The notes below the pieces were generated by a model. That model had not been told where the DNA came from and ran no database searches. It worked only from the letters and a program-made list of their open reading frames with translations. Shown here piece after piece: positions 1 to 12,800 of a stretch of DNA of 64,000 bases; positions within the stretch are counted from its first letter, which is position 1, and each line of letters begins with the position of its first letter. The DNA lies in contig CATNEN010000038.1 of NCBI GenBank assembly GCA_950097015.1, positions 20,806,001-20,870,000 on the forward strand, read 5' to 3'. The DNA is from Macrostomum hystrix (lineage: Eukaryota; Platyhelminthes; Macrostomidae). Both the position numbers and the translations under genes were made by a program.

Positions 1-177
1 GAGAACATAAGAGTTTTTATGTCCTCAAGCGTTGTCTTTGTGTTTTTTTCAGGTCCCACTTTTCGGTTTTTGATATTTTACGAACGATTGTGAACTTCTA
101 AAATATTATTAATCTACGTGTTTTACCACAATAACAATAGTAATTATTTACAACTGCCCTTTTTGGGTCAGAATTGC

Positions 178-400
178 AACCAGCAGCACAGCCCGCTGTT
201 CAGTCCATGGACTGGGGTGATACCACACCCACCCTCAATTACCCCAGCTAATGCCATTCCACCCATTTAACAGCTGAGTGAATTGCAGAGTTAAGCATTT
301 TGCTATGAGACACGAATTGTTTTAGTGGTGTATTCGGGAATCGAACCCCCGACCTTCGAGTCTTTATTCCGACGCTCTTACTACCTTATGTAGCCTCATC
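178..400 (-). mobile_element. SINE family B, copy 1 (tRNA-derived)
   Basis: Reverse-oriented copy. On the minus strand it has a box B-like GGTCGGGGGTTCGATTCCC (seen on + as GGGAATCGAACCCCCGACC at 340-358). A body follows with the landmarks ACAATTYGTG-like, TTAACTCTGCA, CAGCTGTTAAATGGGT and CAGTCCATGGACTG. The same landmarks recur in five further copies in the window. Lies in the TRRAP intron before the first exon shown; the rest of 1-493 has no other feature I recognise. Confidence 0.75.
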
Positions 401-493
401 TTAAAATTACTTGGACCGTGGGTCGTGCTGAAGTTTAAATTCTGCTCCCCAATAGTAGCGTTTCGTCATCTCCTATCCGATCCTTCAACACAG

Positions 494-872
494 ACTACGT
501 GCCAATGATAGACGAGCTGCTAAACAAAGACCTGCTGTTGGGCACCGGCTACACTGTGCTAGAGACCCAGCGCCCGATAGCCTATTCTACCTTAGCCGAT
601 CTTATTCATCATACTAGAAACGATTTGTCAGTACCAACAATGGCTATAGCCACCGAGCTATTTGCCACCTGTCTGCACGACGACACCCTGTCGCATTCCA
701 TCCAGATTATGTCGCTGAAGCTCATGCTAAATCTGGTTGAATTTATTCGCACCAAATCAGACAAGGAGGAGCGTCTAGAAGGTCGCGAAATTCTAATGCG
801 CATCTTTGCCGTGATTGTGCAAAAGTTCAAAGTTGTCGCCCAACGCGACTTGGAGCTGCTGAAAAGCTTGTG
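494..872 (+). CDS. TRRAP: TRRAP exon a (first in window), HEAT region
   Basis: Encodes the stretch beginning YVPMIDELLNKDLLLGTGYT, with RPIAYSTLADLIHHTR and IQIMSLKLMLNLVEFIR, matching the human segment FIPCIDKLFDE to LLNLVDCIRSK. The acceptor I prefer is AACACAG at 493; an alternative AG at 455 would add 13 codons. The donor is TTGTG|GTGAGTGA at 873. The intron splits a codon after its second base, and the first base of the next exon completes a Cys. Confidence 0.9.
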
Positions 873-3800
873 GTGAGTGAATTTTGTTGCGCTGATTTGA
901 ATTATTGATGAACAGAAAGTTTATCAAATCTAATATTCATATTTTAGCGTCATCGACTCGAGTGACTCTCGAGCTACTGAGTCTGATCAATCAGCAGCTA
1001 CTGCTGCTTCTGCGTCTGTCAGATCGGCGCCAACAGTCGCTGCCGCTGTTGATACCCCGGTACCTGGAGCTGATACCCAGCGGCCAAAGCTCATATTCTA
1101 CTCCGATGAGAAGCCAGTTCACGTGGACACTGTGACGTCCGTGTTCAATCCGTACGCAGCCCAATCGCCCAAGGAGATGTACCAAGACATGCGCGCCCTG
1201 GTTAAAATTCTAATCCAAGGCATCAAAACGGTGGCCTGGAATATCAACGTGATCAGTTATCAGCCGCCGGATAATAATCCAAAGCAGTTGCGCGCTAAAG
1301 AGGTCCGGCACTTTGTGGACTTGGCTATCTACGCATTTCAAGCACTGGATGTGTTTGTCATCTCATACAAGGATAATCAGCTTGTGATGCGGCCGCCACA
1401 GTGAGTGCTTCGTTTCAGTATAATTAACATTAAACTGGCTTTTTTTAATTTATGCCACTGATCTTTTAAAACGAAGCACGTGTTTTTAACGTGTTTCATA
1501 ATTAAACCGTCAAAAATTTAGTTTGCTAACTGTTAGTTTGTCCTTGTGACCTTAATATTTTGGGTTTTACGTAATTTTTATTCTTTGCCTTAATTTGACT
1601 TGAAATTTAGTAAGGAAAAGAGAATACTAAAGTAGGTATCATCTTTCATGTTCGATTTATTACTTAAGATATTACTAAATAATTTATACTTATTTACCGG
1701 GGGTTCGGTGAAAGAGCGGTTAACGCGTTTGCCTCTCGCACCTAGGATCCCTGAGTTCGATTCCACGGCGAGGCCACATTTATTTGGGGCGCAGCCGCGG
1801 AGAGAAGGCTTGGCGGCTTGTCGTGCAATTTACGCCCTTGAGGGCCAACCTCCAAGGCACAGTGAGAGTGTACACTGCCTGACGATGAGAAAGTCAGGGC
1901 AGATGTACACACCTGTGTGAGCGTGTGCCTGCGTACAGTATCTGTGTGCGTGTGAGCTCAGGAGTCAGTGGGCAGAATTGCCTGGCTGCGGGTCTAGTTT
2001 CACCAAATGATGTGCCATTCTGCAGTTATGATTATGATTATTTTTATTTTATTTTTATTATACTTATTTAACCAATCCTTGTGCACGTTAGCTTGTCCAT
2101 CCACTATCTGAAGACCAAGGAAGACAAGGACATCATGGATCATCTGGGCACTGTGTACACAATGCTAACACCAGTGTCATTCAGAGAAATTTTCGCCTCG
2201 GTAATTGATGTAAGTGTTCTCTTATTGAGTTCTTGTTTAATCAAAATTACTGAAAAATACTGAAAGATACTGATACTGATACTGAAAATTAGGACTTGAC
2301 GCTCGAAACATTTCCATCTTTGCTGATTAAATATTCACATATTAATGCTGTCCAGTGATTAAATTAAAGTATTTGAACTCCTGTTTTAAATAAAATTCAA
2401 ATGGTTGACTGAAAATTAGTTAACCCTAAATTAACTCAAGGCAAATTTCAATTTCTAATCAATTCCAAGCTGGAAAGAAAGTTTTGGTGTCATCTTTTAA
2501 CCTTATTTGTTACTTTTCTCTGCACTTAGATCCCATATCAGCTTTTAACTTCTTCCATTATCACCCGTAATTACCAGGTTCACCAATCATCATCCCAGAT
2601 CCTCAGGCTCACCAATCATCTTTTTAGATCGTCAGGTTTACCAATCATCTTTCTAGATCCTCAGGCTCACCAATCATCTTTTTAGATCGTCAGGTTTACC
2701 AATCATCTTTCTAGATCCTCAGGCTCACCAATCATCTTCCCAGATCCTCAGGCTCACCAATCATCTTTCTAGATCCTCAGGCTCACCAATCATCTTCCCA
2801 AATTGTCAGGCTCACCAATCATCTTCCCAGATCCTCAGGCTCACCAATCATCATCCCAGATCCTCAGGCTCACCAATCATCATCCCAGTTCCTCAGGCTC
2901 ACCAATCATCATCCCAGATCCTCAGGCTCACCAATCATCATCCCAGATCCTCAGGCTCACCAATCATCTTCCCAGATCCTCAGGCTCACCAATCATCATC
3001 CCAGATCCTCAGGCTCACCAATCATCATCCCATATCCTCAGGCTCACCAATCATCATCCCATATCCTCAGGCTCACCAATCATCATCCCATATCCTCAGG
3101 CTCACCAATTATCATCCCAGATCCTCAGGCTCACCAATCATCATCCCAGATCCTCAGGCTCACCAATCATCATCCCAGATCCTCAGGCTCACCAATCATC
3201 ATCCCATATCCTCAGGCTCACCAATCATCTTTTTAGATCGTCAGGTTTACCAATCATCTTTCTAGATCCTCAGGCTCACCAATCATCTTTTTAGATCGTC
3301 AGGTTTACCAATCATCTTTCTAGATCCTCAGGCTCACCAATCATCTTCCCAGATCCTCAGGCTCACCAATCATCTTTCTAGATCCTCAGGCTCACCAATC
3401 ATCTTCCCAAATTGTCAGGCTCACCAATCATCTTCCCAGATCCTCAGGCTCACCAATCATCATCCCAGATCCTCAGGCTCACCAATCATCATCCCAGTTC
3501 CTCAGGCTCACCAATCATCATCCCAGATCCTCAGGCTCACCAATCATCATCCCAGATCCTCAGGCTCACCAATCATCTTCCCAGATCCTCAGGCTCACCA
3601 ATCATCATCCCAGATCCTCAGGCTCACCAATCATCATCCCATATCCTCAGGCTCACCAATCATCATCCCATATCCTCAGGCTCACCAATCATCATCCCAT
3701 ATCCTCAGGCTCACCAATTATCATCCCAGATCCTCAGGCTCACCAATCATCATCCCAGATCCTCAGGCTCACCAATCATCATCCCAGATCCTCAGGCTCA

Positions 3801-6800
3801 CCAATCATCATCCCAGATCCTCAGGTTCATAAAAAATCTACCTAGATTCTCAGGCTAATAGTCCATTTTTCACGGGCAGAACACGAATCATTTTAGATTA
3901 AGTATACAGCACCTTGCTTCAAAGTGTTGCCTGAACTTTAATCTACATTATTTCCGCAGTACTACATGGAGCGCACAAAGAAGAACTCTGCAATACAGTT
4001 GCTGGCGCAGACATTTCTAGCCTATCCGACAATCTCCAGCTCATTCGCCAGCCTGCTGTTAGACTATCTGTTGCGCAGACTTGAAGAGCTTGGCAACAAT
4101 GGCGACGTGGCCACTCTCTATCTAAAGCTGTTCAAACTGGTATTCAGCTCCGTTTCACTTATTCCGGCAGAGAATGAGCAGATGCTCAAGCCGCACTTGC
4201 GCACTCTGGTTAATAATTCAATTCGATTGGCAAAGATTTCTAAGGAGCCCTACAATTATTTCTTACTGCTCAGGGCTTTGTTCAGGTAATACTTTATTCT
4301 CTTTAAACACTAAGTTTGCGCAAAGGCAGGTGAATTCTAAACCTTTTTAACTCGACATGTACCAGTTGTTGTACACTGATCTCGACCACCCTATTCCTCA
4401 ATGTACATGCAGTCTCAACCACCTCATTTATAAATGTACATCGTTTCGTTTCGACCACTTCATTCCTTAATGTACATTTAGTCCCACCCCATTCCCCAAT
4501 GTACATCCTGTCTGAACCACCCCATTCCCCAATGTACATCCTATCTGAACCACCCCATTCCCCAATGTACATCCTGTCTGAACCACCCCATTCCCCAATG
4601 TACATCCTGTCTGAACCACCCCATTCCCCAATGTACATTCCGTCTCGCCCAGCCCATTCCTTGCTGTACATCAATATAATCCTGACCGACCTAATTCTAG
4701 ATGTACATACTGGTTAATCGCTTTAATCCTCAATGATTCAATGGCGCCAATCAATTTCCCATTCGCAGGTCAATCGGAGGCGGAAATCACGATATGCTCT
4801 ATCAGGAGTTTCTGCCACTGCTGCCTAATCTGCTGCAAACGTTGAACAACTTTCAAAGCTGGCCACAGCGCGGCCAAATGAAGGACCTGTTTATCGAACT
4901 GTGCCTAACTGTTCCAGTCAGGTTGAGCTCGCTGCTGCCCTACCTGAATCTGCTCATGGATCCGCTAGTGTCTGCTCTCAATGGATCTCAGGCCCTAGTT
5001 AGTCAGGGCTTGCGCACATTGGAACTCTGCGTGGACAATCTGCAGCCGGATTTTCTCTACGACCAGATTCACCCAGTTAGGGCCGGCATGATGCAGGCCC
5101 TATGGCAGGCAATGCGCAGCCCGCACGATGCCATTAGACAGGCCGCTTTTCGCATTCTGGGTAATGGTCTTCGGGGGGAATGTTTGTCTTATAAGGATTG
5201 GCAAATTTTAATAAGGAATAGATGGGATAGATATGGATTGGATGGGATAGATATTGATTTGATGGAGTAGATAGGGATTTGATGGGTTAGATAAGGATTG
5301 GTAGGGTAGATAATGATTGGTAGGGTAGATAAGGATTGTGTGGGGTAGATAAGGATTAAAATGAGTAGATAAGGATTGTGTGGGGTAGATAAGGATTGTG
5401 TGGGGTAGATAAGGATTGTGTGGGGTAGATAAGGATTGTGTGGGGTAGATAAGGATTGTGTGGGGTAGATAAGGATTGTGTGGGGTAGATAAGGATTGTG
5501 TGGGGTAGATAAGGATTAGAATGAGTAGATAAGGATTGGCTGAGTCAAAGAAGGATCTAATTAGGTATATAAGGATTGGATAGGGTAGATAGAATTTGAT
5601 GATGTAGACAAGGTTTTGAGATAAAAGGCTAGGTTGAGTTAGATTCAGTATGGTTAGATGGAGTAGCAAAGCGGATTAAGTAAGTGAACTGATTATTTTT
5701 CAACTGTCAACTGTTATTTCGGCTGATTGTACAGGCAAATTCGGCGGTAGTAATCGCAGAACTCTTCACGAATACCAGACTCTGGCGCCGTCCAAACGTT
5801 CGCTAGCCGCTGCAGCCGCCATTGACGAAGGCAGCTATCGGGGCCCTGGCGCTGAGCTAGCCAATAGAGGCAGCGATTCCGCAGATTCTACGGTTGCTAT
5901 GCTAATTAGATTCGGCGGGGCTAAACGCGACACGGAAGTGCCAGTCGACGAGCTATTGGCTACTGCCCGGCGGTGCCTGGCCGGCCAATTAGAATTAAAT
6001 AGTCCGTTAACCCTGCAATATTATCGATTGGCTAGCCTACGATTGGTTAAAGCATTTTTAGCCGCTGTGTTCGCAAACGCTGAATTATCTACTTCCAGTA
6101 ATAGTAGTAGTGCAGCAACCGTGGCCCCGGCTAGCGATTGCGTAATAAGCGAATCAGATGCCTGTCCCGCTTTAGTGTCGGCTCTTACAGCTGTCCTATT
6201 GGCTGCCAGTCAATCCGAATTGAGAATGGAAGCCGCTCCGATTGCCGCCTTTGCTATTCGACGGGTGGCTGCTATGTCAACGTCTGTTACTGCTGACACT
6301 GCCTCAATGCGAGTGTTTGCAGCATCGCTTATTGAAGCTATTGCTGAGGTAGGGTGTGTCATGCTTTCTGTCCGTTTTTTTGCAGCCCTAAACAATCATC
6401 TCTAATATGGGCGTTGATCCGATAACTTCTTAACCTAGCAACACACCATTACCTTAGCAACACACCATTACAGATCACAGATCAGGCGATTCACCCACTG
6501 GGTCACAGATCAAACGATTCACACACTGGGTCACAGATCAGGCGATTCACACACTGGGTCATAGATCAGGCGATTCACACACTGGGTCACAGATCAGGCG
6601 ATTCACACACTGGGTCATAGATCAGGCGATTCACACACTGGGTCACAGATCAAACGATTCACCCACTTGGTCACAGATCTGGCGATTCACACACTGGGTC
6701 ACAGATCAAACGATTCACCCACTTGGTCACAGATCTGGCGATTCACCCACTGGGTCACAGATCAGGCGATTCACCCACTTGGTCACAGATCAGGCGATTC

Positions 6801-9800
6801 ACACACTGGGTCACAGATCAAACGATTCACCCACTTGGTCACAGATCAGGCGATTCACCCACTGGGTCACAGATCAGGCGATTCACCCACTTGGTCACAG
6901 ATCAGGCGATTCACACACTGGGTCACAGATCAGGCGATTCACACACTGGGTCATAGATCAGGCGATTCACACACTGGGTCATAGATCAGGCGATTCACAC
7001 ACTGGGTCATAGATCAGGCGATTCACACACTGGGTCACAGATCAGGCGATTCACCCACTGTTTAGTAAGTCATTGTGATTGCTCTTCACTGCGCAGGTCC
7101 TCGCCGACGAAGAGAAGCAGCTTGCCTCGGTGGGCTGCGCTGCTCTCGATCAGCTGCAGGCCGTCTGCCTGGCGAAACTCCGCGGCAACGAAGATTCGGT
7201 TCGCCGGCTGCCGATATTCTCCGCAGCCGCCAGTCGTTGCCTTCGACTCTGCTACGCTCGCTCCTGGTTCGCCAAGGGCGGCGGCTGCTGCGGCTTGAAG
7301 CGCCTGATGCGCCTACTTGGCCGCAGTTTCCTGCTACCTAGGCAGGCCCAATTAGCCAAGGCGCTGCTGTTTGTACTGGCCGACTTAGCTGCCGAGATTG
7401 GCCAGGGAGCGCCGAAATTGGCCGAGCAGACGCTGGAAATGATGACTAGAATGCTGTGCGAGATTCCCGCTGGAGTTGGGGTTGGTGCTGTCGTTTCTGT
7501 ATTATTTACCACCCTTAAACATTATTGCTGAGTCCTACTATTTAAAGGCATCTTGATAAAAAACATAGATCCCAGAAAATCTTAAAGATCTTCATCCCAT
7601 ATGATCTAGGAATCTTCATCCTTAAAATGAAGAGATATTGATCCCAGAAAATCTGTGAGCTTAATCCCAGAAAATCCGCGATCTTAATCCCACAAAATCT
7701 GTGATCCTAATCCCACAAAATCTGTGAGCTTAATCGCAGAAAATCTGTTATCTTAATCCCAGAAAATCTGTGATCCTAATCCCAGAAAATCTGTGATCTT
7801 AATCCCAGAAAATCTTAAAGATCTTCATCCCATATGATCTAGGAATCTTCATCCTTAAAATGAAGAGATATTGATCCCAGAAAATCTGTGAGCTTAATCC
7901 CAGAAAATCCGCGATCCTAATCCCACAAAATCTGTGAGCTTAATCGCAGAAAATCTGTGATCCTAATCCCAGAAAATCTGTGATCCTAATCCCTCAAAAT
8001 CTGTGATCTTAATCCCACAAAATCTGTGATCTTAATCCCACAAAATCTGTGATCCTAATCCCAGAAAATCTTTGATCCTAATCCCAGAAAATCTGTGATC
8101 CTAATCCCACAAAATCTTTGATCCTAATCCCACAAAATCTTTGATCCTAATCCCACAAAATCTGTTATCTTAATCCCACAAAATCTGTTATCTTAATCCC
8201 ACAAAATCTCTTATCTTAATCCCACAAAATCTGTGATCTTAATCCCAGAAAATCTGTGATCCTAATCCCAGAAAATCTGTGATCTTAATCCCAGAAAATC
8301 TGTGATCCTAATCCCACAAAATCTGTGATCTAAATCCCACAAAATCTGTGATCCTAATCCCACAAAATCTGTGATCCTAATCCCACAAAATCTGTGATCC
8401 TAATCCCACAAAATCTTTGATCCTAATCCCACAAAATCTGTTATCTTAATCCCACAAAATCTGTTATCTTAATCCCACAAAATCTCTTATCTTAATCCCA
8501 CAAAATCTGTGATCTTAATCCCAGAAAATCTGTGATCCTAATCCCAGAAAATCTGTGATCTTAATCCCAGAAAATCTGTGATCCTAATCCCACAAAATCT
8601 GTGATCTAAATCCCACAAAATCTGTGATCCTAATCCCAGAAAATCTGTGATCCTAATCCCAGAAAATCTGTGATCCTAATCCCACAAAATCCGTGATCTT
8701 AATCCCAGAAAGTCTGTGATCCTAATCCCACAAAATCCGTGATCCTAATCCCACAAAATCCGTGATCTTAATCCCAGAAAATCTGTGATCCTAATCCCAC
8801 AAAATCCGTGATCTTAATCCCAGAAAATCTGTGATCTTATTCCCAGAAAGTCTGCGATCTTATTCCCAGAAAGTCTGCGATCTTATTCCCAGAAAGTCTG
8901 CGATCTTATTCCCAGAAAGTCTGCGATCTTATTCCCAGAAAGTCTGCGATCTTAATCCCAGAAAACCTGCGATCTTAATCCCAGAAAATCTGCGATCTTA
9001 ATCCCAGAAAATCTGCGATCTTAATCCCACAAAATCTGCGATCTTAATCCCAGAAAACCTGCGATCTTAATCCCAGAAAATCTGCGATCTTAATCCCAGA
9101 AAATCTGCGATCTTAATCCCAGAAAATCTGCGATCTTAATCCCATAAAATCTGCGCTCTTGATTCCAGAGATTTTTATCCCATTAGATCTGGATCCCAAA
9201 ATGTTAATCCTGGGATTCAGATCCCAGCTAAACAGGGATACGATTCTCTTACAGCTAAGAGAATCGCTTACCCAGTTGTTTTCCAATTCCTACTTAGAAA
9301 ATACATTTGCTCCTCCCTCTCTAAATTGTATTTCTAGGAAGAGCAGAAGCAGCAGAAGCAGCAACAAACAGTGTCCGCAGTTGGTCCCTTCCTAGCTGTG
9401 CTAGCGCAGCACTTGGCCAATCCAAACGATTCAGCTAGGCAAGCCTCAATGAATACTCTGATTTTGATAGGCCAGCTAACTGGCCAGGAGGTGTCGGCAT
9501 TGCTAGCCCCGCTGCGGGACCAGTATCTGGACGATTGTCTGCCGCCAACGAGACTGCTCAAACAGCATCTGCTGGCTCAACAGGTTGGTTTTTTAATACA
9601 GAATGCTAGTAATATCGATACAAAAGCACGTAGTGCTTCACAATTTATAAATAAATTTCTGCCAGAACCGAATTTTTTTAATCTTAAATTGATGTTTTAA
9701 TAACTAGACTGAATATTTTTTTAAAGAAAATATTTCTTTAAGAAAGAAAGATTTATTATTTACAAAAATATGTGCCGCAAGCCTAGCGACATGTACTATT

Positions 9801-12800
9801 GATGTGTTGCTATGGAAATAATATGTTTATTGGATACGTGTTCGTATAGAAATAATGGATTAGGTAGAATTTGTTGCTCGGGAAACAATGTTTCTAGAGG
9901 AATTTGTTGCTAGAGGAAATAGATTATATTCCTAAGGTTATGGTGTGTTGCTAGGGTGTTGGTGTTGTTGCTAGGGTGAGCGTGTGTTGCTAGGGTGATG
10001 GTGTTGTTGCTAGAATGATGGTGTGTTGCTAGGGTGATGGTGTGTTGCTAGGGTGATGGTGTGTTGCTAGGGTGATGGTGTGTTGCTAGGGTGATGGTGT
10101 TGTTGCTAGGATGATGGTGTGTGTGTTGCTAGGGTGATGGTGTGTTGCTTGGGTGATTGTGTTGTTGCTAGCTGGTGATAGTGAGTTCCTAGGCTGATAG
10201 TGTGCTGCTAAAGGTGACGGAGATAGTGGGTTTGCTAGGCCAGCTAGGGTTATGATGTGTTGCTAGGGTGACGGTGTGTTGCTAGGCTGAAGTATGTTGT
10301 TAGGGTGAAAGTGTGTTGCTAGGGTGACGGTGTGTTTGTAGGCAGATTTTCAAATAGAATAATATTTGTTACCACATTTAAAGAACTGTGCTCAGTTATC
10401 GCTATCTTGAACTCACTAATAGGTGGCCATAGTCGACTGCAACAGGTTCTGCTCGGAGCTCACGCCGCCCCTAGTTACACTGGAGCCTGAGCGCTGCGAG
10501 CATCACAAAGCATTCCTAGCGGATTTAATCAAGATTGCCGAAAGCAACGAGGCCAGTCTAAAAAAACAGCCCTGCTATGCCAATGCGAAATCGCTTACCC
10601 AGCTCAAATGCCTAGTGGCTAAATTATTGGCTAGTGTGAACTTTGTACAGCAGCGAGATGCTAATACCGATAAGCGAATCTTTGAAGTACTTTTCCAAGA
10701 GATGTGCTCGGATGTACCCGAACTACACGATTCCGCTTTCAACTGTTTGCAACGGTTCTGGCGCCGGGCCCACCTTGACGTGACCCTGCTGCAGCAGAAT
10801 GTAAAACCAATTTTATCCGACCTGCGCAACTGGCTTAGCATGACCACCGCCACTCTGCAGAGGCTGGCCTATTGTACCAAGCTCTACTCGGGCGTGTTTA
10901 GCGAGAGACTGTGCGACTCGCTGCAGGCTCATCTGCAGCCGCTGCTGGAAGCTCTGGTCAATGCTTACAAGACTAACGCACAGAACATCATGAAAGATGT
11001 CATGCCTAAGGTTGGTAAAACCTGAATGTTTGATTTCCATAGTTCTTATAATATTGGTTGATTACACCTGCCCCAATAGGGCCAGATCTGTAGCCGACAG
11101 CACAGCCGGATCTGAAGGCTGCGTACGACTGTTCAGTCCATGGACTGGGCAGGGGGCCACACCGCAGCTATTGCGGTTACCCATTTAACAGCTGGGTGAA
11201 CTGAAGTAATGCATAGTTAATTGTGTCTTGCTAAATGGCACAAATTGTTCCAGCGTAGTCGGGAATCGAACCCCCGACCTTCCGTAATTCTAGTCAATCA
11301 GTCCCCTATGCGTAGTTCTATAATCCTTATCCACGTAGCCTAGATTGGTAGATTTCTGTAGTTCAACAATCCTTATCTAGTCTAGAATTGTATATTTCTG
11401 TAGTTCTTCAATCCTTATCTAGTCTAGATTGGTAGAGTTCTGTACTTCTACAATCCTTATCTAGTCTAGAATTGTATATTTCTGTAGTTCTTCAATCCTT
11501 ATCTAGTCTAGAATTGTATATTTCTGTAGTTCTTCAATCCTTATCTAGTCTAGAATTGTATATTTCTGTAGTTCTTCAATCCTTATCTAGTCTAGATTGG
11601 TAGAGTTCTGTACTTCTACAATCCCTATCTAGTCTAGAATGGTAGATTTCTGTAGTTCTTCAATCCTTATCTAGTCTAGATTGGTAGAGTTCTGTAGTTC
11701 AACAATCCTTATCTAGTCTAGAATGGTAGATTTCTGTAGTACTACAATAATATCTAGTCAAAAAGGGTAGATATCAAATTGTTTATAGCATTCTTGGTTT
11801 TTTAAATCAGGCTAAAGGTACATTTATTTTATCGAACCCGATCACCTGCTACAGGAGATGCTAATCTGCGTCAAGGTCCTGGACATTTTTCATTTGATTC
11901 CATCTGCATCGTCCAAGTACATTGAGCCACTGTGCAAAATGGTGCTGGACACTGAGAAGATGCTACACATAGAGCCTAGCAGTCCTCTGAGAGAGCCTCT
12001 GTTGCGCTTTCTATTGCGCTATCCGCAGGAATTTTTGACATTCAGTTTTCGACCGCCAGTGTTTAATGACTGTCATTATAGGCGATTCTTTCTAGTAAGT
12101 GTCATCGTCTTGGATTTACAATTCCATGATTCTAGTCCCAATCATTTGATCCCAGTCCCAAGTCCTATCCAAGTCCAATCCAAGTCCCAACCCTATGATC
12201 CCAGTCCCAATCCTATGATCCCAATTATCTAAGTCCCAGTTATATAATCTCAGATCCAATTCCACGATCCCAGTCCCAATTTTATGATCCCAGTCCCTAT
12301 TCCATGATCCCAGTCCCAATCCTATGATTCCAGTCTCAATTCCATGATCCCAGTCCCAATCCCATGATCCCAGTCCCAATCCCATGATCCCCGTCCCATT
12401 TATATGATCCCAGTCCCAATTCCATAATCCCCGTCCCAATCCTATGATCCCAGTCCCAATTCCATAATCCCCGTCCCATTTATATGATCCCAGTCTCAAT
12501 TCCATAATCCCCGTCCCAATCCTATGATCCCAGTCTCAATTCCATGATCCCAGTCCCTATTATATGATCCCAGTCTCAATTCCATGATCCCAGTCCCTAT
12601 TATATGATCCCAGTCTCAATTCCATGATCCCCGTCCCAATCCTATGATCCCAGTCTCAATTCCATGATCCCAGTCCCTATTATATGATCCCAGTCTCAAT
12701 TCCATGATCCCAGTCTCAATCCCATGATCCCAGTCCCTATTATATGATCCCAGTCTCAATTCCATGATCCCAGTCCCTTTTTCTCAGTCCCTGTGATCCT

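Noticed and set aside
2803-3858. Open frames of 163 and 148 residues repeating GSPIIIPDPQAHQSSSQ
   Set aside because: Pure 29-bp array inside a TRRAP intron; TRRAP homology stops at 2209 and resumes at 3960.
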